NCBI RefSeq assembly: GCF_041053055.1
Contig: NZ_CP163443.1
Location: forward strand, 7,733,001 to 7,797,000
Source of the DNA: Streptomyces sp. R41
Lineage (GTDB): Bacteria > Actinomycetota > Actinomycetes > Streptomycetales > Streptomycetaceae
Direction of reading: 5' to 3'
DNA length: 64,000 bases
Position 1 is the first letter of the stretch; each line of letters begins with the position of its first letter. Below the pieces are notes generated by a model. That model worked only from the letters and a program-made list of their open reading frames with translations. It was not told where the DNA came from and made no database searches. The translations under genes and the position numbers were made by a program. This document shows, one piece after another, positions 48,709 through 57,475 of the stretch.

Positions 48709-49401
48709 CTAAGGCGCCACCCACGCGTACCGATGCTCCGGACGCCCCGTGTCTCCGTACTTGAGGGAGAGCCGCAGGCGTCCGGCCTGTTCGAGGTGGC
48801 GCAGATACCGCTGGGCGGTGGACCGGCTGAGGCCGGTCTCTGCGGCCACTTCGTGGGCCGAGAGCGGCTGGCTCGCGCGGTGCAGTACGTCGCAGATGAG
48901 GTCCGTGGTCGGCTCCGAGTGGCCGCTGGGCAGTCCCGGTGACGAGGGCGCGGCCGCGGTGCGCAGAGCGCCGAAGATCCGGTCGACCTGCTCCTGGCCC
49001 GCCACGCCGCGTCCGCCCACCCGGTCGACGGTGCGGCGCAGGGCGGCGTACGAGTCGAGCCGGGTGCGCAGGGCTGCGAAGGTGAACGGCTTGACCAGAT
49101 AGTGCAGGGCGCCCAGGCGCATCGCCGCCTGCACGGTGACCACGTCGCTGGCTGCGGTGATCATGATGACGTCGGTGCCATGGCCGCGTTCGCGCATCCG
49201 GTGGACCAGTTCGAGGCCCGTCTGATCGGGCAGATAGTGGTCGAGCAGCACCAGGTCGATGGGCGCGCGCTCGACGGCGGCCAGGGCCTGGGCAGCACTG
49301 TGCGCGCGGGCGGCCACCCGGAAGCCGGGAACCTTTCCCACGTACTTGGCGTTGATCTCGGCGACGCGGAAGTCGTCGTCCACGACCAGGACGTCAATCA
49401 T
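48709..49401 (-). CDS. Response regulator, CitB/DcuR family (orphan)
   Basis: ATG 49401 gives 230 residues. The receiver has VLVVDDDFRVAEINAKYV, the phosphoacceptor Asp in DLVLLDHYLPDQTGLELVHR, and the Lys in LVKPFTFAALRTRL. The C-terminal output domain is a winged HTH: LSAHEVAAETGLSRSTAQRY, LRHLEQAGRLRLSLKYGD, TGRPEHRYAWV. Relatives control uptake of citrate, malate, fumarate or succinate. No kinase gene is adjacent; the gene is convergent with the symporter gene and divergent from the ABC ATPase gene. A close paralogue with its kinase lies 3 kb away at 52480-53160. It may use that kinase (53157-54914), which is inference. Confidence 0.9.
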   Translation of the reverse strand: MIDVLVVDDDFRVAEINAKYVGKVPGFRVAARAHSAAQALAAVERAPIDLVLLDHYLPDQTGLELVHRMRERGHGTDVIMITAASDVVTVQAAMRLGALHYLVKPFTFAALRTRLDSYAALRRTVDRVGGRGVAGQEQVDRIFGALRTAAAPSSPGLPSGHSEPTTDLICDVLHRASQPLSAHEVAAETGLSRSTAQRYLRHLEQAGRLRLSLKYGDTGRPEHRYAWVAP

Positions 49402-49454
49402 CGGGCCTCTTTCCCTCAAGGCCTGGCGAGCGTTAAGCCCGTGTTTCGGCTCCG

Positions 49455-49493
49455 CTGTTGTAGCGCGAGCAAAACGAGCACAACAGGCTGTTG
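49455..49493. promoter_or_regulatory. Triple CTGTTG/CAACAG half-site array
   Basis: CTGTTGT (49455-49461), ACAACAG (49480-49486) and CTGTTG (49488-49493): the first two form an inverted repeat with an 18-base spacer, and the last two form CAACAG-G-CTGTTG. It lies between the divergent regulator and ABC ATPase genes. It is a candidate regulator-binding region. Confidence 0.4.
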
Positions 49494-49562
49494 CAAGCAA
49501 AAGAACTCCATGCGCCCAGAAGACTGATGCTGTGGCCCGCGCCACATCTACCGTCCCGGGCC

Positions 49563-50378
49563 ATGAGCGCAGACATCAGCCCCGCCATCGAGCTGCGGGG
49601 CGCGAGCAAGATCTTCAAGACCCCGTCAGGGGGTCTGCACACGGCGGTCAGGGAGTTGGATCTGACCATCGGCAGGGGCGAGTTCGTGGCCGTCGTAGGC
49701 CCCACCGGTTGCGGGAAGTCGACCACGCTGACCCTGGTGAGCGGTCTCGAAGAGCCCACCGAGGGCGACGTCCTGGTCGCCGGTGAGCCGGTCGCCGGCG
49801 TGGGCGACAAGGTCGGCTTCGTCTTCCAGCAGGACGCCACCTTCCCCTGGCGTACGGTCCTGTCCAATGTGATGGCGGGGCCCCGCTTCCGCGGCGTGCC
49901 CAAGGCCGAGGCGAAGCGGAAGGCGCGCGAGTGGCTGGCCAGGGTCGGGCTCGCGGCCTTCGAGGACCGCTATCCGCACCAGCTCTCCGGCGGCCAGCGC
50001 AAACGTGTCGCCCTCGCCGCGACCTTCGTCAACGACCCCGAGATCCTGCTGATGGACGAGCCCTTCTCGGCACTCGACGTACAGACCAGGGCTCTGATGT
50101 CGGACGAACTGCTCGAACTGTGGGAAGGCACGGGCGCCTCGGTCGTCTTCGTCACCCACGACCTGGAGGAGTCCATCGCGCTCGCCGACAAGGTCGTCGT
50201 GATGACCGCGGGCCCCGCGACCGTGAAGCAGGTCTTCGACATCGATCTGCCGCGGCCGCGCAAGGTCGAATCGGTGCGCCTGGAGCCGCGGTTCATCGAG
50301 ATCTACCGCGAGATCTGGGAGTCCCTCGGCGAAGAGGTCCGCATCACCCGTGAGAGGGGCGCGGCCCATGTCGCCTGA
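49563..50378 (+). CDS. ABC transporter ATP-binding protein, SsuB/TauB/ThiZ type
   Basis: ATG 49563 gives 271 residues. The ATPase has Walker A VVGPTGCGKSTTLTLVSG, Q-loop FVFQQDATFPWRT, signature PHQLSGGQRKRVALAAT, Walker B ILLMDEPFSALDVQT and H-loop VVFVTHDLEESIALAD. This subfamily energises import of sulfonates, nitrate, or thiamine-type pyrimidines. The next gene overlaps by 11 bases and encodes the permease. The start lacks a strong ribosome site. A regulator gene of the DcuR family is divergent at 161 bases. Confidence 0.92.
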   Translation: MSADISPAIELRGASKIFKTPSGGLHTAVRELDLTIGRGEFVAVVGPTGCGKSTTLTLVSGLEEPTEGDVLVAGEPVAGVGDKVGFVFQQDATFPWRTVLSNVMAGPRFRGVPKAEAKRKAREWLARVGLAAFEDRYPHQLSGGQRKRVALAATFVNDPEILLMDEPFSALDVQTRALMSDELLELWEGTGASVVFVTHDLEESIALADKVVVMTAGPATVKQVFDIDLPRPRKVESVRLEPRFIEIYREIWESLGEEVRITRERGAAHVA

Positions 50379-51243
50379 CATCATGCCCGAGGCCGTTGTC
50401 GCCCTGACGATGACCGAGCCCGACAAGCAGGGGCGCGCACACTCCCGCGCCCGTGCCGCCCGCAGACGCAAGGCCATCGTCGCCGCCGCCCGCGCACTGC
50501 TCCTGGTCGCCGTGCTCGGCCTGTGGGAGCTGCTCTCGCGAGCCAAGGTCATCGACCCGTTCAACTTCTCCATGCCGTCGAAGATCTGGGACCAGATCTA
50601 CACGTGGGTGATGCACGGGACCGCGCTCGGATCCCTGGGCGAGCAGATCTGGTACACGCTCCACGAAGCGCTGCTCGGCTGGGTGATCGGTGTGGTCGCC
50701 GGTGTGGTGTTCGGCATCGCGTTGGGGCGGATCGCCTTCCTCGCCGATGTCTTTGGTCCATACATCAAGGTGCTCAACTCCATACCGCGGATCGTCCTCG
50801 CGCCCATCTTCGTCATCTGGTTCGGGCTCGGGCCGGCCTCCAAGGTCGCGTCGGCCGTGGTGCTCGTCTTCTTCCCCGTCTTCTTCAACGCCTTCCAGGG
50901 CGCCCGGGAAGTCGACCGCAACCTGGTGGCCAACGCCCGGATCCTCGGCGCCAGCGACCGCAGGGTGACGCTTCAGGTCGTCATCCCCTCCGCCACCTCG
51001 TGGATCTTCACGAGCCTCCACGTCAGCTTCGGCTTCGCGCTCATCGGCGCCATCGTCGGCGAGTACATCGGCGCCACCAAGGGCATCGGCCTGCTCGTCG
51101 CGCAGTCGCAGGGCACCTTCAACGCGGCCGGTGTGTACGCCGCGATGGTCATCCTCGCGGTCGTCGCCCTGCTGGCCGAAGGACTGCTGACCTTCGCCGA
51201 GAGCCGCATCTTCCGGTGGAAGCCGTCGGACTCCGACCGCTGA
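50368..51243 (+). CDS. ABC transporter permease, SsuC/TauC/ThiX type
   Basis: ATG 50368, behind GAGAGGGG, gives 291 residues; an in-frame GTG at 50350 is an alternative. Six TM segments are seen (AARALLLVAVLGLWELLS, LLGWVIGVVAGVVFGIAL, PRIVLAPIFVIWFGLGPAS, VVLVFFPVFFNAF, HVSFGFALIGAIVGEYIG, AAMVILAVVALLAEGLLT). The EAA loop is AREVDRNLVANARILGASDR, which contacts the ATPase. With the neighbouring genes it makes a full importer. The N-terminal 35 residues are polar and basic. Confidence 0.92.
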   Translation: MSPDIMPEAVVALTMTEPDKQGRAHSRARAARRRKAIVAAARALLLVAVLGLWELLSRAKVIDPFNFSMPSKIWDQIYTWVMHGTALGSLGEQIWYTLHEALLGWVIGVVAGVVFGIALGRIAFLADVFGPYIKVLNSIPRIVLAPIFVIWFGLGPASKVASAVVLVFFPVFFNAFQGAREVDRNLVANARILGASDRRVTLQVVIPSATSWIFTSLHVSFGFALIGAIVGEYIGATKGIGLLVAQSQGTFNAAGVYAAMVILAVVALLAEGLLTFAESRIFRWKPSDSDR

Positions 51244-51293
51244 CCCCCCGCCGCAGGCACCAACTCTCTTCTCTCACAAGGACGTGACCCACC

Positions 51294-52358
51294 ATGCGCA
51301 AGACCGCCAGATACTCCGCACTGGCAGCCGCCGGTCTGCTCGCTCTCACCTCGCTCACCGCCTGCGCCAACGACGCGGCCAGTACGACGGCCGACTCCGG
51401 CAGCAATGGGGGTGGCGGCAAGGGCGAACACGTCAAGATCATGGTCGGCGGCCTGGACAAGGTCATCTACTTGCCCGCGATGCTCACGCAGCGACTCGGC
51501 TACTTCCAGGACGAGGGTTTGGATGTCCAACTCCTGAGCGAGCCGGCCGGGGTTCAGGCCGAGACGGCCCTTGTCTCCGGACAGGTGCAAGGAGCCGTCG
51601 GTTTCTACGACCACACCCTGGATCTGCAGACCAAGGGCAAGGCGGTCGAGTCCGTCGTGCAGTTCTCGCACGCACCTGGCGAGGTGGAGATCGTCTCCAA
51701 CAAGCAGGCGGACGACATCACTTCGCCCAAGGACTTCAAGGGCAAGAAGCTCGGCATCACCGGGCTGGGCTCATCGACCGACTTCCTCACGAAGTACCTG
51801 GCGGTCAAGAACGGTGTGAAGGTCAGCGAGTTCACGCCGGTCGCCGTCGGCGCCGGCCCGACGTTCATTTCCGCCCTCCAGAAGGGGGCCATCGACGGCG
51901 GCATGACGACGGACCCGACCGTCGCCACGGTCATGCAGAAGAACCTCGGCAAGGTGCTCATCGACATGCGTACGCCGCAGGGGTCGCAGGAGGCGCTCGG
52001 CGGGCCGTACCCGTCGTCCAGCCTCTACATGCAGACGGACTGGGTGAACGGCCACAAGGAGACGGTCCAGAAGCTGGCCAACGCCTTCGTGAAGACGCTC
52101 AAGTGGATGTCCACGCACAGTGCTTCCGACATCGCCGCCAAGATGCCCGCCGACTACTCCCAGGGCAGCAAGACGCTCTACGCCGGGGCGATCCAGAGCA
52201 CGCTGCCGATGTTCACCAAGGACGGAGTGATGCCCAAGGACGGCCCCGAGACCGTCGAGAAGGTCCTCAAGGCGTTCAACCCCAACATCAAGAACGCCGA
52301 TGTGGATCTGAGCAAGACGTACACCACGGAGTTCGTGAAGAACGCCACCACGGGCTGA
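51294..52358 (+). CDS. ABC transporter substrate-binding lipoprotein (SsuA/THI5/NMT1-like)
   Basis: ATG 51294 gives 354 residues. A lipoprotein signal ends at LTSLTACAND (Cys near residue 24), so the protein is anchored outside the membrane. The mature fold is that of NMT1/THI5-like binding proteins: MVGGLDKVIYLPAMLTQRLG, YFQDEGLDVQLLSEPAGVQA, GKKLGITGLGSSTDFLTKYL and PTFISALQKGAIDGGMTTDP. Families with this fold bind sulfonates, nitrate, pyrimidines or aromatics. The ligand cannot be deduced; adjacency to citrate-type sensors suggests a small organic acid or related anion, which is inference. It is the last gene of the three-gene operon. Confidence 0.9.
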   Translation: MRKTARYSALAAAGLLALTSLTACANDAASTTADSGSNGGGGKGEHVKIMVGGLDKVIYLPAMLTQRLGYFQDEGLDVQLLSEPAGVQAETALVSGQVQGAVGFYDHTLDLQTKGKAVESVVQFSHAPGEVEIVSNKQADDITSPKDFKGKKLGITGLGSSTDFLTKYLAVKNGVKVSEFTPVAVGAGPTFISALQKGAIDGGMTTDPTVATVMQKNLGKVLIDMRTPQGSQEALGGPYPSSSLYMQTDWVNGHKETVQKLANAFVKTLKWMSTHSASDIAAKMPADYSQGSKTLYAGAIQSTLPMFTKDGVMPKDGPETVEKVLKAFNPNIKNADVDLSKTYTTEFVKNATTG

Positions 52359-52400
52359 GTCCGTGAAGCTCGTGAAGAAGGCCACCGGCTGAGCCCCTAA

Positions 52401-52439
52401 CGCGCGTACGGCTGTACTCCCCTGACAGCCGAACGCGCG
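52401..52439. terminator. Terminator hairpin between the ABC operon and the response-regulator gene
   Basis: 15-base arms (52401-52415 and 52425-52439) pair with one mismatch around a 9-base loop. It lies between convergent genes. Confidence 0.8.
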
Positions 52440-52479
52440 GTGGGGTGCGGTCGCTTCCCCGGCACTGTGGGCCGTGCCC

Positions 52480-53160
52480 TCAGGCGCGGGTCGCCCAGAC
52501 GTAGCGATGCTCCGGGCGGCCCGCGTCGCCGTATTTGAGGGTCAGCCTGGCCCTCCCCGTGCGCTCCAGGAGCTTCAGATAGCGCTGGGCGGTCTGCCGG
52601 CTCAGTCCGGTCTCCTCCGCGACCTCCTGGGCGGACAGCGGGCCCTCGGCGTTCACCAGGGCGCGGCGTACCAGCTCCGCGGTCGTGGGGGAGTGGCCTT
52701 TGGGCAGATTCGGCTCCGCGCTCGCCGACAGGGCGCCGAAGATCCGGTCCACCTCGGACTGTTCGGCCTCGCCGCCACCGTCGAGGGTGCGGCGCAGATC
52801 CGCGTACGCCTCCAGCTTGGCGCGCAGGCCCGCGAAGGCGAACGGCTTCACCAGGTACTGGAGCGCGCCCTGCCGCATCGCGGCCTGGACCGTCGAGATG
52901 TCTCGGGCCGCGGTCACCATGATCACGTCGGTCTGGTGGCCGCGCCGGCGCATCTCCTGGACGACCGCGAGGCCCGTCTCGTCCGGCAGATAGTGGTCCA
53001 TGAGGACCAGATCCAGGTGGGGCAGCGCCTCCATTCGACTCAGCGCCTCGGCCGCGCTGTGCGCCTCGCCCGCGACATGGAAGCCCGGAACCTTCTCCAC
53101 GTAGGCGGCGTTGACCCGCGCGACCCGGGTGTCGTCGTCCACGACCAGGACCTCGATCAT
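52480..53160 (-). CDS. Response regulator, CitB/DcuR family
   Basis: ATG 53160 overlaps the kinase stop by 4 bases; the product is 226 residues. The receiver has VLVVDDDTRVARVNAAYVEK, Asp in LDLVLMDHYLPDETGLAVVQ and Lys in LVKPFAFAGLRAKL. The C-terminal winged HTH is LSAQEVAEETGLSRQTAQRY, LKLLERTGRARLTLKYGD, AGRPEHRYVWA. It is highly similar to the regulator at 48709-49401, especially in the HTH, which suggests duplication and overlapping DNA targets. Its cognate kinase is the overlapping gene. The ABC operon 121 bases away is a plausible target. Confidence 0.93.
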   Translation of the reverse strand: MIEVLVVDDDTRVARVNAAYVEKVPGFHVAGEAHSAAEALSRMEALPHLDLVLMDHYLPDETGLAVVQEMRRRGHQTDVIMVTAARDISTVQAAMRQGALQYLVKPFAFAGLRAKLEAYADLRRTLDGGGEAEQSEVDRIFGALSASAEPNLPKGHSPTTAELVRRALVNAEGPLSAQEVAEETGLSRQTAQRYLKLLERTGRARLTLKYGDAGRPEHRYVWATRA

Positions 53161-54914
53161 CGCGACTCCTCCTTGGCGTCCGTGACGTCCACGGCGGTGG
53201 TGGTCTCCGCGGAGACGGACGGTCCCGGCACGAGGTGGGGTTCGGGCTTCGGCCCAAGGCCCGCATCGGGTGTCGTCGGACCCTCGGGCTCCGGTGCGAG
53301 CTCCGGCTCCGTGAGCGCCTCCGGCAGTACGATCGTGAACTCCGCGCCCCCGCCCTCCGCCTCGGTCACCTGGGCGCTGCCGCCCTGCCGCTCGGCGAGC
53401 CGGCGCACCAAGGAGAGGCCGATTCCGCGCTTTCCGTGCGCCGGGGGCTTCTTGGTGGTCCACCCGTCGGTGAAGATCAACTCCCGCCGCTCCTCCGGGA
53501 TGCCGGGGCCGGTATCCCGTACCCGCAGAACGGCGGTACGCCCCACGGCGCGCAATTCGACCTCCACGCGCGCGTGGGGAGTGCCCGCGACGGCATCGAG
53601 CGCGTTGTCGACGAGATTCCCGACGACGGTGACCAGTCCTCTCGGGTCGATCAACCGATCCGGCAGCAGGGTCCGGTCCGAGATCCACAGGGCCACACCG
53701 CGCTCGGCCGCGACGGTCGCCTTGCCGACCAGCAGGGCGGCGAGCAGCGGGTCGTGGATCTTCTCGGTGACCTGTTCCGCGGTCACCCTGTGGTCGCCGA
53801 CCACCTCTCCGACGAACTCCACGGCGTCGTCGTACATCTCCAGTTCGAGCAGTCCCAGGAGCGTGTGCATGCGGTTGGCGTGCTCGTGGTCCTGGGCGCG
53901 CAGGGCGTCGATCAGGCCGCGCGTGGAGTCGAGTTCGCGGCCGAGCTGCTCCAGCTCCGTACGGTCGCGCAGGGTGGCGACGGCGCCGCCGTCGTCGGTG
54001 GGCATGCGGTTGGCGACCAGGACGCGCTGGCCGCGGACGGTGAGCAGGTCGGTGCCGGTGACGCGTCCGGCCAGTACGTCGGTCGTACGTCCGGGACCGA
54101 GCACGTCGTCGAGCGGCTGCCCGATGGCCTCGGCGTCGAGGCCCAGCAGACGTTGCGCCTCGTCGTTGAGGAGGCGTACGCGGCCGCCGCGGTCCAGGGC
54201 GACGACGCCCTCCCGTATGCCGTGCAGCATCGCCTCGCGCTCCGCGAGCAGCGCGGAGATGTCGGAGAAGGCCAGATCGCGGGTCTGCCGCTGCACCCTT
54301 CGGGAGATCAGATACGCGGCCAGCGCACCGACGGCCATGGCTCCGCCCGCGTACCCGAAGAGCCCCGGGATGGCGTCGATCAGCCGGGCGCGCACACTGT
54401 CGTACTTGATGCCGACCGAGACCGCGCCGACGATGCGGCCGTCGGTGTCGCGCAGCGGCACCTTGCCGCGGGCCGAGCGGCCCAGCGTGCCGGTGTCGAT
54501 CTGCATGACGTCCTTGCCGGCGAGGGCCTGCCTGGGGTCGGTCGAAACCTTCTTGCCGATCTGCGTCGGGTCGGTGTGCGACCAGCGCACGCCCTTCATG
54601 TTCATCACCACGACGTACTCGGCCTTGCTGGCCTTCCGGATCCGTTCCGCCTCGGCCTGCACCGGTCCGTCCACGGACGGCCGCGTCGTCCGGAGGTCCT
54701 CGGCGATCTGCGGCTGGACCGCCGTGGTCTGCGCGATCGCGAGTGCGCGGCGCATCGCCTGGTCGTCCAGCTGCGCACTGAGCGGCGCGAGGAACAGTCC
54801 GGTGGCGAGCACGGCGACTCCCGCGGCGATCGCCACCTGCATCAGCAGCACCTGCGAGAACACCCGCCGCGGCAGACCGAGGCGCAGTCGTCGTGCGGGG
54901 GGAGTGGGGCTCAT
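53157..54914 (-). CDS. Sensor histidine kinase, CitA/DcuS family
   Basis: ATG 54914 gives 585 residues. Architecture: TM1 (VFSQVLLMQVAIAAGVAVL), an extracytoplasmic PAS-like (Cache) sensor of about 145 residues with MKGVRWSHTDPTQIGKKVS and GTLGRSARGKVPLRDTDGRI, TM2 (GYAGGAMAVGALAAYLIS), a cytoplasmic PAS (GIREGVVALDRGGRVRLLND), the SpoB-type H-box ALRAQDHEHANRMHTLLGLL, and HATPase (VVGNLVDNALDAVAGTP, GKRGIGLSLVRRLAERQGGS). Family members bind citrate or C4-dicarboxylates directly. The last 50 residues are Pro/Glu-rich. It and its regulator gene form an operon. Confidence 0.93.
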   Translation of the reverse strand: MSPTPPARRLRLGLPRRVFSQVLLMQVAIAAGVAVLATGLFLAPLSAQLDDQAMRRALAIAQTTAVQPQIAEDLRTTRPSVDGPVQAEAERIRKASKAEYVVVMNMKGVRWSHTDPTQIGKKVSTDPRQALAGKDVMQIDTGTLGRSARGKVPLRDTDGRIVGAVSVGIKYDSVRARLIDAIPGLFGYAGGAMAVGALAAYLISRRVQRQTRDLAFSDISALLAEREAMLHGIREGVVALDRGGRVRLLNDEAQRLLGLDAEAIGQPLDDVLGPGRTTDVLAGRVTGTDLLTVRGQRVLVANRMPTDDGGAVATLRDRTELEQLGRELDSTRGLIDALRAQDHEHANRMHTLLGLLELEMYDDAVEFVGEVVGDHRVTAEQVTEKIHDPLLAALLVGKATVAAERGVALWISDRTLLPDRLIDPRGLVTVVGNLVDNALDAVAGTPHARVEVELRAVGRTAVLRVRDTGPGIPEERRELIFTDGWTTKKPPAHGKRGIGLSLVRRLAERQGGSAQVTEAEGGGAEFTIVLPEALTEPELAPEPEGPTTPDAGLGPKPEPHLVPGPSVSAETTTAVDVTDAKEESR

Positions 54915-55097
54915 ACCTAGACGGTACGGGGGCGTGCGGGCTCCACCGTGGGTGTGTGGCGTGGATCTCTTGATCGTCGGGTGTGGAAGCCGTGGCAGAG
55001 CTCAGGGGGACGCTCAGGCATCGTGTCGGAGCTCAGCGGGACGTGCGGGCGTCGCATCGGCGGGACAGCGGGGAGCCGCCTGGTCCGGGATCCGCTG

Positions 55098-56042
55098 TCA
55101 GCAGGGCACGGCGAGCGCCCTCCGCGTGAGCTCCCGTACCGCCACCACGTCCATCCGGGCCGGCGACCCGAGCGCCGAACCGCAGCTCTCCGGGCGGGGC
55201 GGCAGCGAGGCACCCTGCGCGACGATGACGCGCCACAGACGGCCGTCGGTGTGGACGACGGTGACCTCCCAGCGCGGGGCGGCGCCATCCGTGCGGACCA
55301 CGGTCAAGGCATCGGCGGCGTGCTCTCCCGTGGCCGTACGCACGGCCAGCTCGGCCGCCTGGCCCGGCCGCTCCCAGGCGGAGTTCCCGCGGCAGCCCTC
55401 GGTGATCACACGCCCCTCCTGGACGCCTTGGAGGATCTCCTTGACCGTGTGGGCCTCGACGCGTCCGTACGCGTATCCGAACGGCAGGACGAGCACCGTG
55501 GGCGAGAAGCGGTGACCGCCCAGGTGGGTGACCTCCCACGTGCCCTCCACCCCGGAGGTGGCGAGCTCGCCCGCGAGGGGGCGTCCGAGCAGGGCGCAGC
55601 AGCGGTCGCGCTTGCCGTTCGTGCAGACGAGGGCGAGTGGGCCACCTGTGTGGGGCCGACCCTGGAGAGCCGCGTCGAAGGTATGGGGGTCACCCATGCC
55701 GAGCGCGACGAAGTCGAGGTTGAGCACCTGCTCCGGGTCGGACGTTGTGGCGCTGTGCAGCCATGCGTTTCCCGGAGTGGTGTGGGCCGCATACACATGG
55801 CGCTCGGAGGGCGTACCGCAGTCGGCGTGCCGTCCGGGTCGGCGGATGAGTGCGATCCGTACGCCGGTGCCCTCCGCGGCCGCTTCGAGGGCGCGCCCGA
55901 GCACGGGGTCCAGGTGGCTCGATGTGAGCGCCTTGGCACCCCAGGGGCCGGGCTGCTCGATCAGCAGCCAGGTCCTCGCGGTGGCTGCGGTCCCCACGAG
56001 GGGCTCGTCGAGGTGCCGCGACGCGGTCGTGCACGTACTCAC
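55098..56042 (-). CDS. Sucrase/ferredoxin-like protein (putative ferric-siderophore reductase family)
   Basis: GTG 56042 gives 314 residues; the frame is open to 56114, but that part overlaps an iron box. Motifs are LLIEQPGPWGAKALTSSHLD, RPGRHADCGTPSERHVYAAH, LVCTNGKRDRCCALLGRPLA, THLGGHRFSPTVLVLPFGYA and the C-terminal Cys in PRPESCGSALGSPARMDVVA. The Suc/Fer family has a thioredoxin-like fold holding a [2Fe-2S] cluster (Cys in DCG, CTNGKRDRCC). It is often found with siderophore genes, where it is thought to reduce ferric-siderophore complexes. An iron box directly upstream and a probable leaderless start support iron control. Confidence 0.85.
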   Translation of the reverse strand: MSTCTTASRHLDEPLVGTAATARTWLLIEQPGPWGAKALTSSHLDPVLGRALEAAAEGTGVRIALIRRPGRHADCGTPSERHVYAAHTTPGNAWLHSATTSDPEQVLNLDFVALGMGDPHTFDAALQGRPHTGGPLALVCTNGKRDRCCALLGRPLAGELATSGVEGTWEVTHLGGHRFSPTVLVLPFGYAYGRVEAHTVKEILQGVQEGRVITEGCRGNSAWERPGQAAELAVRTATGEHAADALTVVRTDGAAPRWEVTVVHTDGRLWRVIVAQGASLPPRPESCGSALGSPARMDVVAVRELTRRALAVPC

Positions 56043-56061
56043 AGAGGTGAGCCTAACCTGA
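56043..56061 (-). promoter_or_regulatory. Iron box (DmdR/IdeR) at the sucrase/ferredoxin-like gene
   Basis: On the minus strand TCAGGTTAGGCTCACCTCT matches the streptomycete/IdeR consensus TTAGGTTAGGCTAACCTAA at 15 of 19 positions. TAGGCT within it lies 7 bases before the GTG and could be the -10, giving a leaderless transcript blocked by Fe(II)-DmdR. Confidence 0.65.
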
Positions 56062-56190
56062 CTTGAGCCAGGGTGACTTCCAGCCGCGCAGACGGGGGCG
56101 CGTTTGGGGCGCACTCGGCGCGCGACGGGGCGTGTGGGCGCTTACGTGGGGAGCGCCTACCGTGTCCGCGCCGCCCGCGGACAGACCGCC

Positions 56191-57450
56191 TCAGCCGGGC
56201 AGCGGCTGCGGTGGGCGCGCGCCCACGTACCGACCGCTGGGGCGCATGCGCAGCGGGCGCTCCTCGTACTCCTCCAAGGTGTGGGCGATCCAGCCCGCCG
56301 TACGGGCGATGGCGAAGACCGTCTCGCCCGCGGAGGCCGGCATGCCGGAGGAGACGGTGAGGACGGCCAGGGCCAGGTCGACGTTGGCGTGCAGGGGCGT
56401 GTGGCGGGCAGTGGTGGTGACGATGTCGTGGGCCGCCGCCAGGGCGGGCGCCGCGTCGGGTACCTCCTCCAGGAGGGCGAACAGGGCACGCGCGCGTGGA
56501 TCCTCGCCGGGGTAGAGCCGGTGGCCGAGCCCTGGGACGCGGCGTCCGGCGCGCAGCTCGTCCGCGACCACGGGAGCCGCCGTGCCGCGGTCCAGCACGT
56601 CGAGGAGCAGCCGGTGCGCGAGGCCGCTGGCCGCGCCGTGCAGCGGGCCTTCGAGCACGCCGAGGCCCGCCGATACGGCGGCGTACGGGTGGGCCCGGGC
56701 CGACGCGGCGACCCGGACCGCGAGTGTCGAGGCGGCCAGGTCGTGGTCGACGAGCAGCCCAAGTGCCGTGTCCAGCACGCTCAGTGACGCGTCGTCGGGC
56801 GTACGGCCGGTGAGCCGTGCCCAGAGGCGGTGGGCCAGCGGGCCCTCGTCGCGGTGGTCGTGTCTCATGGGTGGCAGTGCGGCGACGAGCGTGGGGATGA
56901 GGGTGCGTCCGGTGCCGAGGACGGCGTCCTCGGAGAGGTCGAAGCGCAGCGGGTCGGCGGTCGCCGCGGCGATCGTGGCCACGCGCAGCCGGTCCGTCGG
57001 GCCGCTGTGCTCGGGCAGCGCGTCGACGGCGCGGCGCGCGACGGCGACGGACGCCTCCGGGGCGGTGAACGTGACGCCGGGGCGCAGCTCTCCGGTCCAC
57101 AGCCATTCGGTGATCTCTTCGTAGGAGTACCGCGCGGCCAGCTCGGTCGCGTCGACGCCGCGGAAGTAGTACCGGTCCTTGTCGATCAGGGTGATGCCGG
57201 TACGGACCGAGAGTTCGCCGCCGGCGCTCGAACTCCCGCCGGTCTCCCGTCTGTTGTGCCGCGCGAGCGCCTCCACCTCCTTGGCGTCGAACGTGCTCCC
57301 ACGCCCTCCGGGTTCGCGTCGGCTGCTGAGCTGGCCGCGGCTCACATACGCGTACACCGTCTCGGGCTTCACGCCGAGCAGCTCGGCGGTCTCCTTGGTG
57401 CTGAGCCGTCGCCCTTCGTGCCCTGGCGCTGCCGCTTCTCGATCCCTCAT
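56191..57450 (-). CDS. Citrate synthase homologue with N-terminal HTH domain
   Basis: ATG 57450 gives 419 residues. Residues 15-65 form an excisionase/MerR-type HTH: RRLSTKETAELLGVKPETVY, AYVSRGQLSSRREPGGRGST, FDAKEVEALARHNRRE. The rest is a complete citrate-synthase fold: catalytic His in LGVLEGPLHGAASGLAHRL, His in GLGHRLYPGEDPRARAL, and Asp in HTPLHANVDLALAVLT. So all three catalytic residue types appear kept. The family is found in streptomycetes as a paralogue of the main citrate synthase. A role as enzyme, as metabolite-sensing transcription factor, or both, is possible. It is divergent from another citrate synthase gene, with a perfect palindrome in the 96-base gap. Confidence 0.88.
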   Translation of the reverse strand: MRDREAAAPGHEGRRLSTKETAELLGVKPETVYAYVSRGQLSSRREPGGRGSTFDAKEVEALARHNRRETGGSSSAGGELSVRTGITLIDKDRYYFRGVDATELAARYSYEEITEWLWTGELRPGVTFTAPEASVAVARRAVDALPEHSGPTDRLRVATIAAATADPLRFDLSEDAVLGTGRTLIPTLVAALPPMRHDHRDEGPLAHRLWARLTGRTPDDASLSVLDTALGLLVDHDLAASTLAVRVAASARAHPYAAVSAGLGVLEGPLHGAASGLAHRLLLDVLDRGTAAPVVADELRAGRRVPGLGHRLYPGEDPRARALFALLEEVPDAAPALAAAHDIVTTTARHTPLHANVDLALAVLTVSSGMPASAGETVFAIARTAGWIAHTLEEYEERPLRMRPSGRYVGARPPQPLPG

Positions 57451-57475
57451 GACGTCACCGTATCCATGTATCGGC

